A stretch of 40,407 nucleotides of DNA from the IMG/VR virus record IMGVR_UViG_3300036944_000309, positions 1-40,407 of that record, one strand, 5' to 3'. The position numbers and the translations under genes are program-made. Under the pieces are notes generated by a model that saw only the letters and a list, made by a program, of their open reading frames with translations, searched no databases and was not told the DNA's origin. Origin of the DNA: a virus. Positions 1 to 6,193 of the stretch are shown here, piece after piece; position 1 is the first letter of the stretch, and the number at the start of each line of letters is the position of its first letter.

Positions 1-616
1 AATGAATTAATGACGTCTGACGAACAGGACCGTATAGATATCCCTTCATTGTGAACGTCAGAATCCAAACAAGTGAACGTCTTGTATCAAAGTTACCTTC
101 ATAGATATCCTGAACAGATGTATCATTCAACACCACTGGAATATCCATTGTTCTTCCAAGTTCCGGTAGAATGTTCGCGGTAACTGTGAAGTCTGGAGTG
201 AAGTAAGGTAAGATCTGTTCAACGATACGTGTACCATCAGCGGCATTCTTTACCATAATGTACAAGTTAAAAATTATGTCATATGGTACTGGTTGATAAG
301 CGTACTTCGCTGTACCATCTGCTTGCATATTATACTGTTTTCCAACAGTAGACAGTTTTCTTGATGGGTCATATTGATAGTTGTTGATCTCAAAGGACAT
401 ATGTGGTAGTGTAATTGCGATCTGATTTTCAAGATCTGGATCAGCACTCACACGAGCGAGCATCTTTTCTTTAGGAGCATATGTCAGAGGAACCTTAATG
501 GTTGCTTGTGTGTTGTTCTGCGAGTTCTCTCTTGTTATGTAGATGTTGTTGAACAACGTACCAAAGATGATAACGTACTTTCTCATAATGTCGTGTGACC
601 ACGTCTGTCCGAACAT
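1..616 (-). CDS. gp15: gp15-like tail sheath stabilizer / tail completion protein (partial, C-terminus outside window)
   Basis: The reading frame starts with ATG at 616 and stays open to the left edge, so about 205 N-terminal residues are visible and the stop is missing. The start reads MFGQTWSHDIMRKYVIIFGT, followed by segments such as VPLTYAPKEKMLARV and LPHMSFEINNYQYDPSRKL. This is the pattern of the T4 gp15 family in marine T4-like phages. gp15 caps the tail tube and sheath at the head-proximal end and joins the tail to the neck (family knowledge). The start codon overlaps the stop of the upstream endonuclease gene by one base (TAATG). Its position after gp13 and gp14 matches the T4 order. 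Assignment is from recalled family resemblance and gene order. Confidence 0.86.
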   Translation of the reverse strand, partial: MFGQTWSHDIMRKYVIIFGTLFNNIYITRENSQNNTQATIKVPLTYAPKEKMLARVSADPDLENQIAITLPHMSFEINNYQYDPSRKLSTVGKQYNMQADGTAKYAYQPVPYDIIFNLYIMVKNAADGTRIVEQILPYFTPDFTVTANILPELGRTMDIPVVLNDTSVQDIYEGNFDTRRSLVWILTFTMKGYLYGPVRQTSLIH

Positions 617-1278
617 TAGACTACACTTTCTTTATAAAAAACACGCTTACCGGTTTCTTGACACTTATACCACTTTCTACCTTTGGCTGACTCGGACATT
701 TTCTTTTTACTTTCTTCAGAGAAAACTTGCAATGCGCGTTTCTCTTTAATTTTATTTATTGAAATTTCATTATGTTTGTGTCCAACAATAACTAAATCTC
801 CAGATTCTATTTTCTTAAGTCTCGTTTCAGAAATTTTTCTTCTAGTCTCTAGTTTTAATTTCTTATTCTTACCAGCATCAGATATTTTTTTTCTTGCTTC
901 TTCGCTGTGGAATTTACCGAACATATGATTTTTAGAGCCCAATTGCGCTTCACTTATTTTTCGTTTCGTTTCTTCTCTGTGTGGATAAGAATGATTGCCT
1001 TGAGCGTGGTTCTTAAGATTATAGTATCGTATACCGAGTTTTTCGAATGGTATTTTTCTTAAAATCTTGTCTTCAATTTGCAAGAGATCTTTTTTATCTT
1101 GTATGTTTCTATCTATTATTCTTCTTTTAAAATCGAATGGTCTACGCTTATAAGCGTTTCGCATCCAAGTAGATGAGCATATATACCCATCATTCTCAGT
1201 TCCCCAGTGACTACCGATATAGAATCGCTTATGTTTGCGATCATACCAGATATACACAAAACCATACTTTTCACTCAT
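616..1278 (-). CDS. GIY-YIG homing endonuclease with NUMOD3-type repeats (copy 1)
   Basis: A 220-residue free-standing homing endonuclease of the Seg/GIY-YIG type. Such enzymes cut a related phage genome lacking the gene and spread by repair. The nuclease motif is FVY at residues 7-9 and YIG at 20-22. A likely catalytic Glu lies in the IEDKIL segment near residue 68, and YYNL follows near residue 85. From about residue 100 there are NUMOD3-like DNA-binding repeats (EETKRKISEAQLGSKNHMFG, then HSEEARKKISDAGK). The ATG at 1278 has a strong AAGGAG site 7 bases upstream and its own late-promoter element. The gene sits exactly between gp14 and gp15 and overlaps the gp15 start by one base. Its N-terminus and leader are almost identical at DNA level to those of the copy at 2076-2795. 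Confidence 0.92.
   Translation of the reverse strand: MSEKYGFVYIWYDRKHKRFYIGSHWGTENDGYICSSTWMRNAYKRRPFDFKRRIIDRNIQDKKDLLQIEDKILRKIPFEKLGIRYYNLKNHAQGNHSYPHREETKRKISEAQLGSKNHMFGKFHSEEARKKISDAGKNKKLKLETRRKISETRLKKIESGDLVIVGHKHNEISINKIKEKRALQVFSEESKKKMSESAKGRKWYKCQETGKRVFYKESVV
629..636 (-). promoter_or_regulatory. Candidate late promoter for gp15 inside the end of the endonuclease gene
   Basis: The minus strand reads TATAAAGA, one base from the T4 late element TATAAATA, and lies 13 bases before the gp15 start codon. It encodes part of the C-terminal end (YKESVV) of the upstream endonuclease. The match is imperfect and the distance is short. Confidence 0.35.
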
Positions 1279-1300
1279 AATAGATCTCCTTTTCAGAGTC

Positions 1301-1308
1301 TATTTATA
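1301..1308 (-). promoter_or_regulatory. T4-type late promoter of endonuclease copy 1
   Basis: A perfect TATAAATA on the minus strand, 22 bases upstream of the endonuclease ATG and followed by an AAGGAG ribosome binding site at 1286-1291. The leader between element and start codon is shared with the copies at 2795 and 29016. Confidence 0.75.
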
Positions 1309-1346
1309 ATAAACATACGTTTAACGAGTAAGACCTTGTTTTTAAA

Positions 1347-2075
1347 CTAAATTGTACCTTCGGAAAATGGATCGCGTTCGCTCCAGTCGAGAATGTCATC
1401 ACCCTCAGTCTGAAGCTCGCTACTGTCATCCAAGAAGTCGCCAGATTGTTCATCAAGACTATATCCACCTTGAATGATTGGATAACCATCTTGGTCTTTG
1501 ATCATAAACCCATCTTGCGTCAAGAGAGCGAAGTTTGTTAAATCTGTTGAACGGTTGCGATAGATATTGTCAATCTCATCGATACCAGTATTAAACACTT
1601 CGCTGCTGTATTCAAACACCTCACATGATAAATCATAAAACTGTATCTTACCCATCTGGTAAAATACTGGTGTCTTGTTTACGAATTTAATAGCATAAAC
1701 ACGATTATCCATAGGAACATGGATAAGATCTCCTTCGCGTGGGCGAGAGATTCCTTCTATTCCACCTATTTCCGCAGCAAAATTCTTTACAGATACAGTT
1801 AATACAAGAGTATCACGGATCTCAAGATTAAACTTGGAAAGAAACACGCCATCACCTTCATAGCTATCAAAGCTACGAATATAGAAATCTAATAAGTACG
1901 ATCTATTGTAAGTTGAGAGAGGAGCCTCACCATAAACCTCATCACGATTCTCGAGATCACGAATAATATAGTTGCAATCGTGTCCATAAAACTTGATACT
2001 CTCCATTACAAGATCTTCAATTAGATCCTGTTCTGGTACATTATAGAATGCATCAATATATGGATTCGTTGCCAT
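1347..2075 (-). CDS. gp14: gp14-like neck protein
   Basis: A 242-residue neck protein. T4 gp14 forms, with gp13, the head completion platform that seals the packaged head and receives the tail. Family-like segments are the N-terminal ATNPYIDAFYNVPEQDLIED, then VMESIKFYGHDCNYIIRDL, and FLSKFNLEIRDTLVLTVSV. Such N-terminal wording is typical of gp14 in T4-like phages of aquatic bacteria. The ATG at 2075 directly follows the stop codon of the upstream endonuclease gene (TAAATG) and has only a weak ribosome binding site (GGGA). The flanking genes gp13 and gp15 have been separated from it by endonuclease genes on both sides. The assignment rests on sequence resemblance plus order; the C-terminal 50 residues are acidic and less conserved. 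Confidence 0.85.
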   Translation of the reverse strand: MATNPYIDAFYNVPEQDLIEDLVMESIKFYGHDCNYIIRDLENRDEVYGEAPLSTYNRSYLLDFYIRSFDSYEGDGVFLSKFNLEIRDTLVLTVSVKNFAAEIGGIEGISRPREGDLIHVPMDNRVYAIKFVNKTPVFYQMGKIQFYDLSCEVFEYSSEVFNTGIDEIDNIYRNRSTDLTNFALLTQDGFMIKDQDGYPIIQGGYSLDEQSGDFLDDSSELQTEGDDILDWSERDPFSEGTI

Positions 2076-2795
2076 TTATAGTTTTCCCGCAACAAAAGTC
2101 ACATCTGGTGGTAGTATAGATCTTCTATTTATTGAACCATTATTCCACCATTTGCGTCCAACCATCGATGGTTTGGGAACGCCTTTAAGGCTTTCGGAGA
2201 TTTTGTTACCTATTTTCTTTTTGTCTCTCTGTTTCCAAGATTCTGCAACTGACTTCGCCATGTTTGCTTTATATTCATCAGAACCAAATTTAGTTTCACA
2301 TTTAAATCTAGATTCAATTGGAAATTTTTTAGCCATCGTGCGTTTCATAGATTCAGAACGTTTCTTTCTGGCTTCTTCAGTCTGTACACTATTACGTTTT
2401 TTCAAACCAGCTTCAAACTTTCTACGAACATCAGGACGTTGCATAGCTTCTTTGGTACGGAAAGATATACGCTCACAAACACTTAAAGAGAGATCTTTAT
2501 CGGATGACCAGTGACCAAATTCATGAACCCTCAAATTATAATATTTTTTACCAATTTCGTGTTGTTTAATCATACCCAACCAGCGATTTTCTTCATTGAG
2601 TAATTGTTTTTTAGATACACCAGTACGAAATAGTATTCTACGTTTGAAATCGTCAGGTCTGTGTTTATATCCTTGTTTCATCCAAGTTGAACTGCAAACA
2701 TACCCATCGTTCTCAGTTCCCCAATGACTACCAATGTAATAACGCTTATGTTTGCGATCATACCAGATATACACAAAACCATACTTTTCGCTCAT
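2076..2795 (-). CDS. GIY-YIG homing endonuclease (copy 2)
   Basis: A 239-residue GIY-YIG homing endonuclease with FVY at residues 7-9 and YIG at 20-22, ending the nuclease domain with LLNEENRWLGMI and KKYYNLRVHEFGHWSSD. The C-terminal half is basic, with NUMOD3-like segments (TEEARKKRSESMKRT, KKIGNKISESLKG), which fit DNA target recognition. The first 25 or so codons and the leader match the copy at 616-1278 with about one mismatch in 80 bases, whereas the C-terminal halves differ. This suggests one lineage with different target specificities. The gene occupies the gp13/gp14 junction and its stop codon abuts the gp14 ATG. The ATG at 2795 has the AAGGAG site used by the other copies. Confidence 0.91.
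   Translation of the reverse strand: MSEKYGFVYIWYDRKHKRYYIGSHWGTENDGYVCSSTWMKQGYKHRPDDFKRRILFRTGVSKKQLLNEENRWLGMIKQHEIGKKYYNLRVHEFGHWSSDKDLSLSVCERISFRTKEAMQRPDVRRKFEAGLKKRNSVQTEEARKKRSESMKRTMAKKFPIESRFKCETKFGSDEYKANMAKSVAESWKQRDKKKIGNKISESLKGVPKPSMVGRKWWNNGSINRRSILPPDVTFVAGKL
2126..2133 (-). promoter_or_regulatory. Candidate late promoter for gp14 inside the end of endonuclease copy 2
   Basis: AATAAATA on the minus strand, one base from TATAAATA, about 50 bases before the gp14 start. It lies within the codons for the C-terminal SINRRS segment of the endonuclease, so the endonuclease frame runs over the promoter of the next gene. Confidence 0.45.
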
Positions 2796-2817
2796 AATAG
2801 ATCTCCTTTTCAGAGTC

Positions 2818-2825
2818 TATTTAGT
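2818..2825 (-). promoter_or_regulatory. Degenerate late-promoter element of endonuclease copy 2
   Basis: The minus strand reads ACTAAATA where the other two copies have TATAAATA, in an otherwise identical leader. The two changed bases are at the upstream side of the element. Expression may be weaker or come from gp13 read-through. Confidence 0.45.
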
Positions 2826-2840
2826 AAAAAAGTATTCTTA

Positions 2841-3581
2841 TCATCCGATCATATCTTCGACGGGAAGCGAGAATTCTGTGATCATTCTTGCTTCAAGATC
2901 TTTGATTTCTGCTAGTGCTTCTTCTTTAATCTGTTGTCCATTAAACTGGACACCACCAGGTAATTGCATACCAGTAAACTTGGAAAGATTGTTTCCCCAC
3001 TGTTCTTTAATCTTAGCTGTAGCGTATAGTTGTAACCAACGATCAGACCAAGCATCTGTGTATGTGTCTGGATCAACAAGCATATAACCCTCAACCACAA
3101 TCCATTTACCAACAGCAGCTTGTTTCCAATCCATATCAATGTAGATTTTATCTGTATGGCGATTAAAGCGAACACGCTGATTCCCAACGAATAGTTCGTT
3201 GATCAAAGCAAGGTGTTCCATTGCCATGTAATATGGTGTGAGCTGGATACTCGTAAGAGACCAAATCTCATTAAGAGCAATTTGGTATTGAATGTTAAAT
3301 ATATTCGAACCAGCGTATGATCCTAGAACTGGAAATACACCAACAACACCAAGGAGATTCTCTGGTGCGGGAATACTCTTAGCATCAATGTCAGGTTGAG
3401 TTAGCTGATACTTGTAGTATGTTTTCTCGGTACCATCAAAGTGATAATCGTAATAGTATTTAAGAGCTTCATCAATACGATCATCTACCTGATCATCGGA
3501 AACGTTAATTGTGATGACAGGCTTACCGAGTTTCTTGAGGCACCATTCTTTAAATAAAGCTCTTGATGTAGGAATAGTCAT
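2841..3581 (-). CDS. gp13: gp13-like neck protein
   Basis: A 246-residue neck protein. T4 gp13 assembles with gp14 on the portal after DNA packaging. The N-terminal part is highly characteristic: RALFKEWCLKKLGKPVITIN, then SDDQVDDRIDEALKYYYDYH and FDGTEKTYYKY. Later segments include IFNIQYQIALNEIW and RVRFNRHTDKIYIDMDW, also typical of the family in T4-like phages. The ATG at 3581 has a GGAG-type site upstream and a late-promoter variant at 3608-3615. The gene precedes an endonuclease gene and gp14, so the T4 order 13-14-15 is kept apart from the insertions. Confidence 0.88.
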   Translation of the reverse strand: MTIPTSRALFKEWCLKKLGKPVITINVSDDQVDDRIDEALKYYYDYHFDGTEKTYYKYQLTQPDIDAKSIPAPENLLGVVGVFPVLGSYAGSNIFNIQYQIALNEIWSLTSIQLTPYYMAMEHLALINELFVGNQRVRFNRHTDKIYIDMDWKQAAVGKWIVVEGYMLVDPDTYTDAWSDRWLQLYATAKIKEQWGNNLSKFTGMQLPGGVQFNGQQIKEEALAEIKDLEARMITEFSLPVEDMIG

Positions 3582-3607
3582 AGTGTCTCTCCGGTGATCT
3601 TATATTC

Positions 3608-3615
3608 TATTTATG
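3608..3615 (-). promoter_or_regulatory. Late promoter variant for gp13
   Basis: CATAAATA on the minus strand, one base from the T4 late element, 26 bases before the gp13 start and just after the oxygenase stop codon. The same variant precedes gp8 and the small gene after gp7. Confidence 0.6.
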
Positions 3616-3622
3616 AGATACA

Positions 3623-4195
3623 CTATTTAAATTTCGGACCTTCAATCCAGGCAACAAGACTCCTACGGACTCCGGATGTTACGGGTTTCACACGATGACG
3701 GAGGAATGATGGGAAAACAAGCACAGTTCCTCTTTGTTTAATAACATTTTGGTCCAAAATACCGTATTCCGGATCAATCTCAAACTCACCACCAGTGTAG
3801 GTATCTGGTTCTGATAGCTGAACTGTTACAGACAACTTACGATGACTCATAGTGGGATTCTTCCAAAATATATCTTGGTGCCAGTCATATCTGCCTGATT
3901 CCGATCCATGGTATGTTGTGTATTGAATGTCACGCAAGTAGTTAAGGTCGAAACCATAGTTATTGCGATTAGCATCAACAACAAAATTCCAAAGCGTATC
4001 AACAATAAAGTGGTACTTTTGATCGTATGTATTAATCCAGCGAATTTCTGATTTTCTGATCGTTTCAACTTCTGGTGTTACTCCATTAAAACCAACACCG
4101 GTTGGGGAAATTGGTTGGCTGTTACCAGTTTCAATAACAGCATCGGTAAAAACCTTATTGAGGTTTCCCGGCCACATTGTCATCATTTGGTTCAT
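3623..4195 (-). CDS. 2OG-Fe(II) oxygenase (prolyl hydroxylase-like)
   Basis: A 190-residue 2-oxoglutarate- and Fe(II)-dependent dioxygenase of the prolyl-4-hydroxylase-like class. Numbered from the ATG at 4195, the metal ligands are visible as H106 and D108 (YDWHQDIFW) and H167 (FLRHRVKP). The 2-oxoglutarate-binding Arg follows at about 177 (GVRRSLVAW). The segments LSVTVQLSEPDTYTGGEFEI and GTVLVFPS are typical core strands, so the active site looks complete. Substrate is unknown; related proteins are frequent in T4-like aquatic phages. A TTG at 4204 could extend it by three residues, but ATG with AAAGAG upstream looks better. It overlaps the preceding small gene by about 40 bases, which suggests translational coupling, and sits just before gp13 in the late cluster. 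Confidence 0.9.
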   Translation of the reverse strand: MNQMMTMWPGNLNKVFTDAVIETGNSQPISPTGVGFNGVTPEVETIRKSEIRWINTYDQKYHFIVDTLWNFVVDANRNNYGFDLNYLRDIQYTTYHGSESGRYDWHQDIFWKNPTMSHRKLSVTVQLSEPDTYTGGEFEIDPEYGILDQNVIKQRGTVLVFPSFLRHRVKPVTSGVRRSLVAWIEGPKFK

Positions 4196-4355
4196 GATTT
4201 TCAATTCTCTTTAAAATTTCTTCTTTAAACGAAAATAGTGTTGATGCTAAATCACTATCCATTCGATCAAGTGTTCTCTCGAACATCGCAAAGGATGGGA
4301 CCACATCAACACTTTTTTCTGATGCTTGCAGTTTAAGAAGAATGCTGTTGAGCAT
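4155..4355 (-). CDS. Small hypothetical protein (66 aa)
   Basis: A 66-residue protein of unknown function, MLNSILLKLQASEKSVDVVP at the start and an acidic, Asn-rich end. The middle (MFERTLDRMDSDLASTLFSF) looks helical. The ATG overlaps the stop of the 77-residue gene upstream by one base (TAATG), and its own end overlaps the oxygenase gene. The tight overlaps on both sides are the main reason to accept it as a gene. No family recognised. Confidence 0.62.
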   Translation of the reverse strand: MLNSILLKLQASEKSVDVVPSFAMFERTLDRMDSDLASTLFSFKEEILKRIENHEPNDDNVAGKPQ

Positions 4356-4588
4356 TACTCTTCGTTGGCTGGTGGGGCAGGTTGCCCGGCACTAACTTGT
4401 GGCTGCACTTGAGCAACCAGGTCGTTGATAAGATTACCGACATGTTTGTGTGGTAGTTCACCAAGGCCAGCCATGATAATGTTAAATTGCTGAGCATTAA
4501 CAGACAACTGAACAGTTGGTTCAGTTTTTTCAGCATCACCAACTGAATCTGATGCTTTTGTTTTAGAAAGTTTGGGTGCAGTTTTCAT
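4355..4588 (-). CDS. Small hypothetical protein (77 aa)
   Basis: A 77-residue protein of unknown function. The N-terminus is basic and Ser/Lys-rich (MKTAPKLSKTKASD). A central segment, VNAQQFNIIMAGLGELPHKH followed by VGNLINDLVAQ, looks like a folded helical unit. The end is Pro/Ala-rich (AGQPAPPANEE). The start has a GAAGGAAT ribosome binding site about 7 bases upstream. It lies 23 bases after the 185-residue gene and is coupled to the following 66-residue gene through TAATG. Confidence 0.68.
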   Translation of the reverse strand: MKTAPKLSKTKASDSVGDAEKTEPTVQLSVNAQQFNIIMAGLGELPHKHVGNLINDLVAQVQPQVSAGQPAPPANEE

Positions 4589-4611
4589 AATAGTATTCCT
4601 TCAAGTTTCAA

Positions 4612-5169
4612 TTAGGGTTTGGTTTTTGGGGCTGCAGCAACAGGAGCTGGATCTACTGTTGGTGTTAGTTGTTCTTCAACTATATTTATATTTTCTGCCA
4701 GGATAAGAGCTGATTCTAGTGATGCTTTTTTAACAAGCAAGCTTTCAATGCCTGTGGAGAGATCATCTACTCTTTTAGCTGCAGCTGCAATAGCATCTAG
4801 ATCTCTATCTTTGGTGGGTTTGGCATTAAGTTTTTCCAACTCAGATTCTGCGCTTGTTAGAGTTTCAGCAACCTTAGCTTCGATAACTGTAGCTAGTGCA
4901 AGTTTACTGGCTGCAGAAAGAGAATTATCAATAACGATATCTGTTGGAAGTCCCGAGGCTACTACCGGAATAGAAGATTCAGTAATCACACCAATATTTA
5001 TGCGATGTCCGAAAGCTCTCACATGAGATGCGAAACGCTCTGCAAGCTTCTCAGGTGTGTCACAATCTGCAATATTAATTGTTCGATTGTGAGTAAGACC
5101 AGTTTCTGGGTCGATGATGATAATCTCGGCAGATTTGGCGTCTTGTTTGTGGATCGTGTATTCTATCAT
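4612..5169 (-). CDS. Hypothetical late protein with helical centre (185 aa)
   Basis: A 185-residue protein of unknown function. The N-terminal 60 residues look like a small alpha/beta domain (MIEYTIHKQDAKSAEIIIID). Residues about 85-165 are Ala/Leu/Glu-rich and probably helical or coiled coil (TLTSAESELEKLNAK, DAIAAAAKRVDDLSTGIESL). The end is a Pro/Ala tail (TPTVDPAPVAAAPKTKP). The start has GGAAAG upstream and a perfect late-promoter element at 5195-5202, so it is a late gene. Position between a fibre gene cluster and the neck genes leaves a chaperone, fibre-assembly or virion role possible, but nothing in the sequence decides it. Confidence 0.72.
   Translation of the reverse strand: MIEYTIHKQDAKSAEIIIIDPETGLTHNRTINIADCDTPEKLAERFASHVRAFGHRINIGVITESSIPVVASGLPTDIVIDNSLSAASKLALATVIEAKVAETLTSAESELEKLNAKPTKDRDLDAIAAAAKRVDDLSTGIESLLVKKASLESALILAENINIVEEQLTPTVDPAPVAAAPKTKP
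4683..4690 (-). promoter_or_regulatory. Possible internal late promoter for the small genes and oxygenase
   Basis: A perfect TATAAATA on the minus strand within the 3' part of the 185-residue gene, about 95 bases before the 77-residue gene. The motif is exact but lies inside a coding region, so it could be chance. Confidence 0.35.
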
Positions 5170-5194
5170 TTTTTCTTTCCTAGATAATAAACAT

Positions 5195-5202
5195 TATTTA
5201 TA
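5195..5202 (-). promoter_or_regulatory. T4-type late promoter
   Basis: A perfect TATAAATA on the minus strand in the 42-base gap between the 140-residue and 185-residue genes, 25 bases before the ATG at 5169. Confidence 0.75.
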
Positions 5203-5211
5203 AGTTTTAGA

Positions 5212-5634
5212 CTAACGATTATTGATTCTATTCTGAATGAGAGCAGCTAAAACGGGATGATCACTCAGCTTACCTGGTCGCTTTTTACTTGGCATCAAAC
5301 TTTCTAGAAATCCTAATGTAGTGTCTTTTGTTTCAGGAGTTATCGAATTTATCAAATATTCTATGTGATCCTTAAGTATAAGCTTCTTTTGAGCTTCTGT
5401 GTAATTATCTGGATTATTAAACACATAGGCTACAATCGCTCTGGACCAAACTGGTTTAAATTCCGGTAGAAGCATCAACTCTCTTCTGAAATCGTTCTCC
5501 GCTTTTATTTTTAACTGGGGGTTGGTTTCAGCATCATGTATTGCCTTATAACGTTCGGCTAAGACTATGAATGAGCAGTCCATAGGTCTACCAGATTTCA
5601 TTTGTTGATCTATCATCCAATCTATTGAAGACAT
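5212..5634 (-). CDS. Hypothetical protein (140 aa)
   Basis: A 140-residue, mostly helical-looking protein without a recognised family. It starts MSSIDWMIDQQMKSGRPMDC and ends with a basic Asn/Arg tail (ALIQNRINNR). Segments of interest are FIVLAERYKAIHDAETNP and AQKKLILKDHIEYLINS. The ATG at 5634 has AAAGGGAA upstream and lies 10 bases after the stop of the 182-residue virion-type gene, so both are probably in one transcript with the tail fibre. Its place just behind a large fibre gene would suit a fibre assembly factor, but that is only context. Confidence 0.7.
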   Translation of the reverse strand: MSSIDWMIDQQMKSGRPMDCSFIVLAERYKAIHDAETNPQLKIKAENDFRRELMLLPEFKPVWSRAIVAYVFNNPDNYTEAQKKLILKDHIEYLINSITPETKDTTLGFLESLMPSKKRPGKLSDHPVLAALIQNRINNR

Positions 5635-5644
5635 ATTATTCCCT

Positions 5645-6193
5645 TTATGGACTTGCGGTCAGTGAAACTGATGTGGTTTCTTCTGAACCGGTATTATACT
5701 TGTGTCTTATTTTAACAGATAATACGCAAGTATTGGTATTGAGAACCCACGATCTATTACTGGTTAAAGCTAGCCAGGTATTTAGAGAATCACCTGTGGG
5801 TGAAGTTCCTGAGGTAACACTAACATATATTTCATACCAGGAGCCTGGGGCGGAACTAGAAGCTACCCAAGTATCACTAAAGTTTGTGATTATGGTTGGG
5901 GAGCAGGCACTAAAAATAGTTCCATCAGTGTATACCCACAGAGTACACGTTGAGCCTCCACCCTTAACTCCAACAGATTCTGCAGTATATGAAGCGTCCA
6001 TATCTGTAGATACAGTAGCAGAATAGAAGTTACTCATACTTATGGCGCCAGAAGTAGGTACCGAAGCATTAGCAGTTAATGGTGGTACATAAGTTCCGGA
6101 GCGATAATACTCGTTGATTCCAATAGGATTACTTCCACCAAATTCTGTTTGAAGCTGACCAAAATTGATAGCACCGCTAGACGGCATTGCCAT
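5645..6193 (-). CDS. Putative virion/fibre-associated protein (182 aa)
   Basis: A 182-residue Ser/Thr/Gly-rich, beta-type protein. The first 30 residues (MAMPSSGAINFGQLQTEFGG, then NPIGINEYYRSG) are a pattern often seen at the start of small phage structural proteins, followed by VPTSGAISMSNFYSA. The rest alternates short polar strands, including SWYEIYVSVTSG and NTCVLSVKIRHKY. Its ATG at 6193, with GGAG upstream, lies inside the end of the 2183-residue fibre gene (17-base overlap), so the two are probably translated together. It may decorate or cap the fibre. No specific family recognised beyond the N-terminal pattern. Confidence 0.78.
   Translation of the reverse strand: MAMPSSGAINFGQLQTEFGGSNPIGINEYYRSGTYVPPLTANASVPTSGAISMSNFYSATVSTDMDASYTAESVGVKGGGSTCTLWVYTDGTIFSACSPTIITNFSDTWVASSSAPGSWYEIYVSVTSGTSPTGDSLNTWLALTSNRSWVLNTNTCVLSVKIRHKYNTGSEETTSVSLTASP

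Noticed and set aside
2152-2514. Plus-strand frame of 120 residues
   Set aside because: Antisense to an endonuclease gene with clear GIY-YIG and NUMOD3 motifs; no start signal.
4333-4542. Minus-strand frame of 69 residues
   Set aside because: It is an out-of-frame shadow of the 77-residue gene, which has the better ribosome binding site and coupling.
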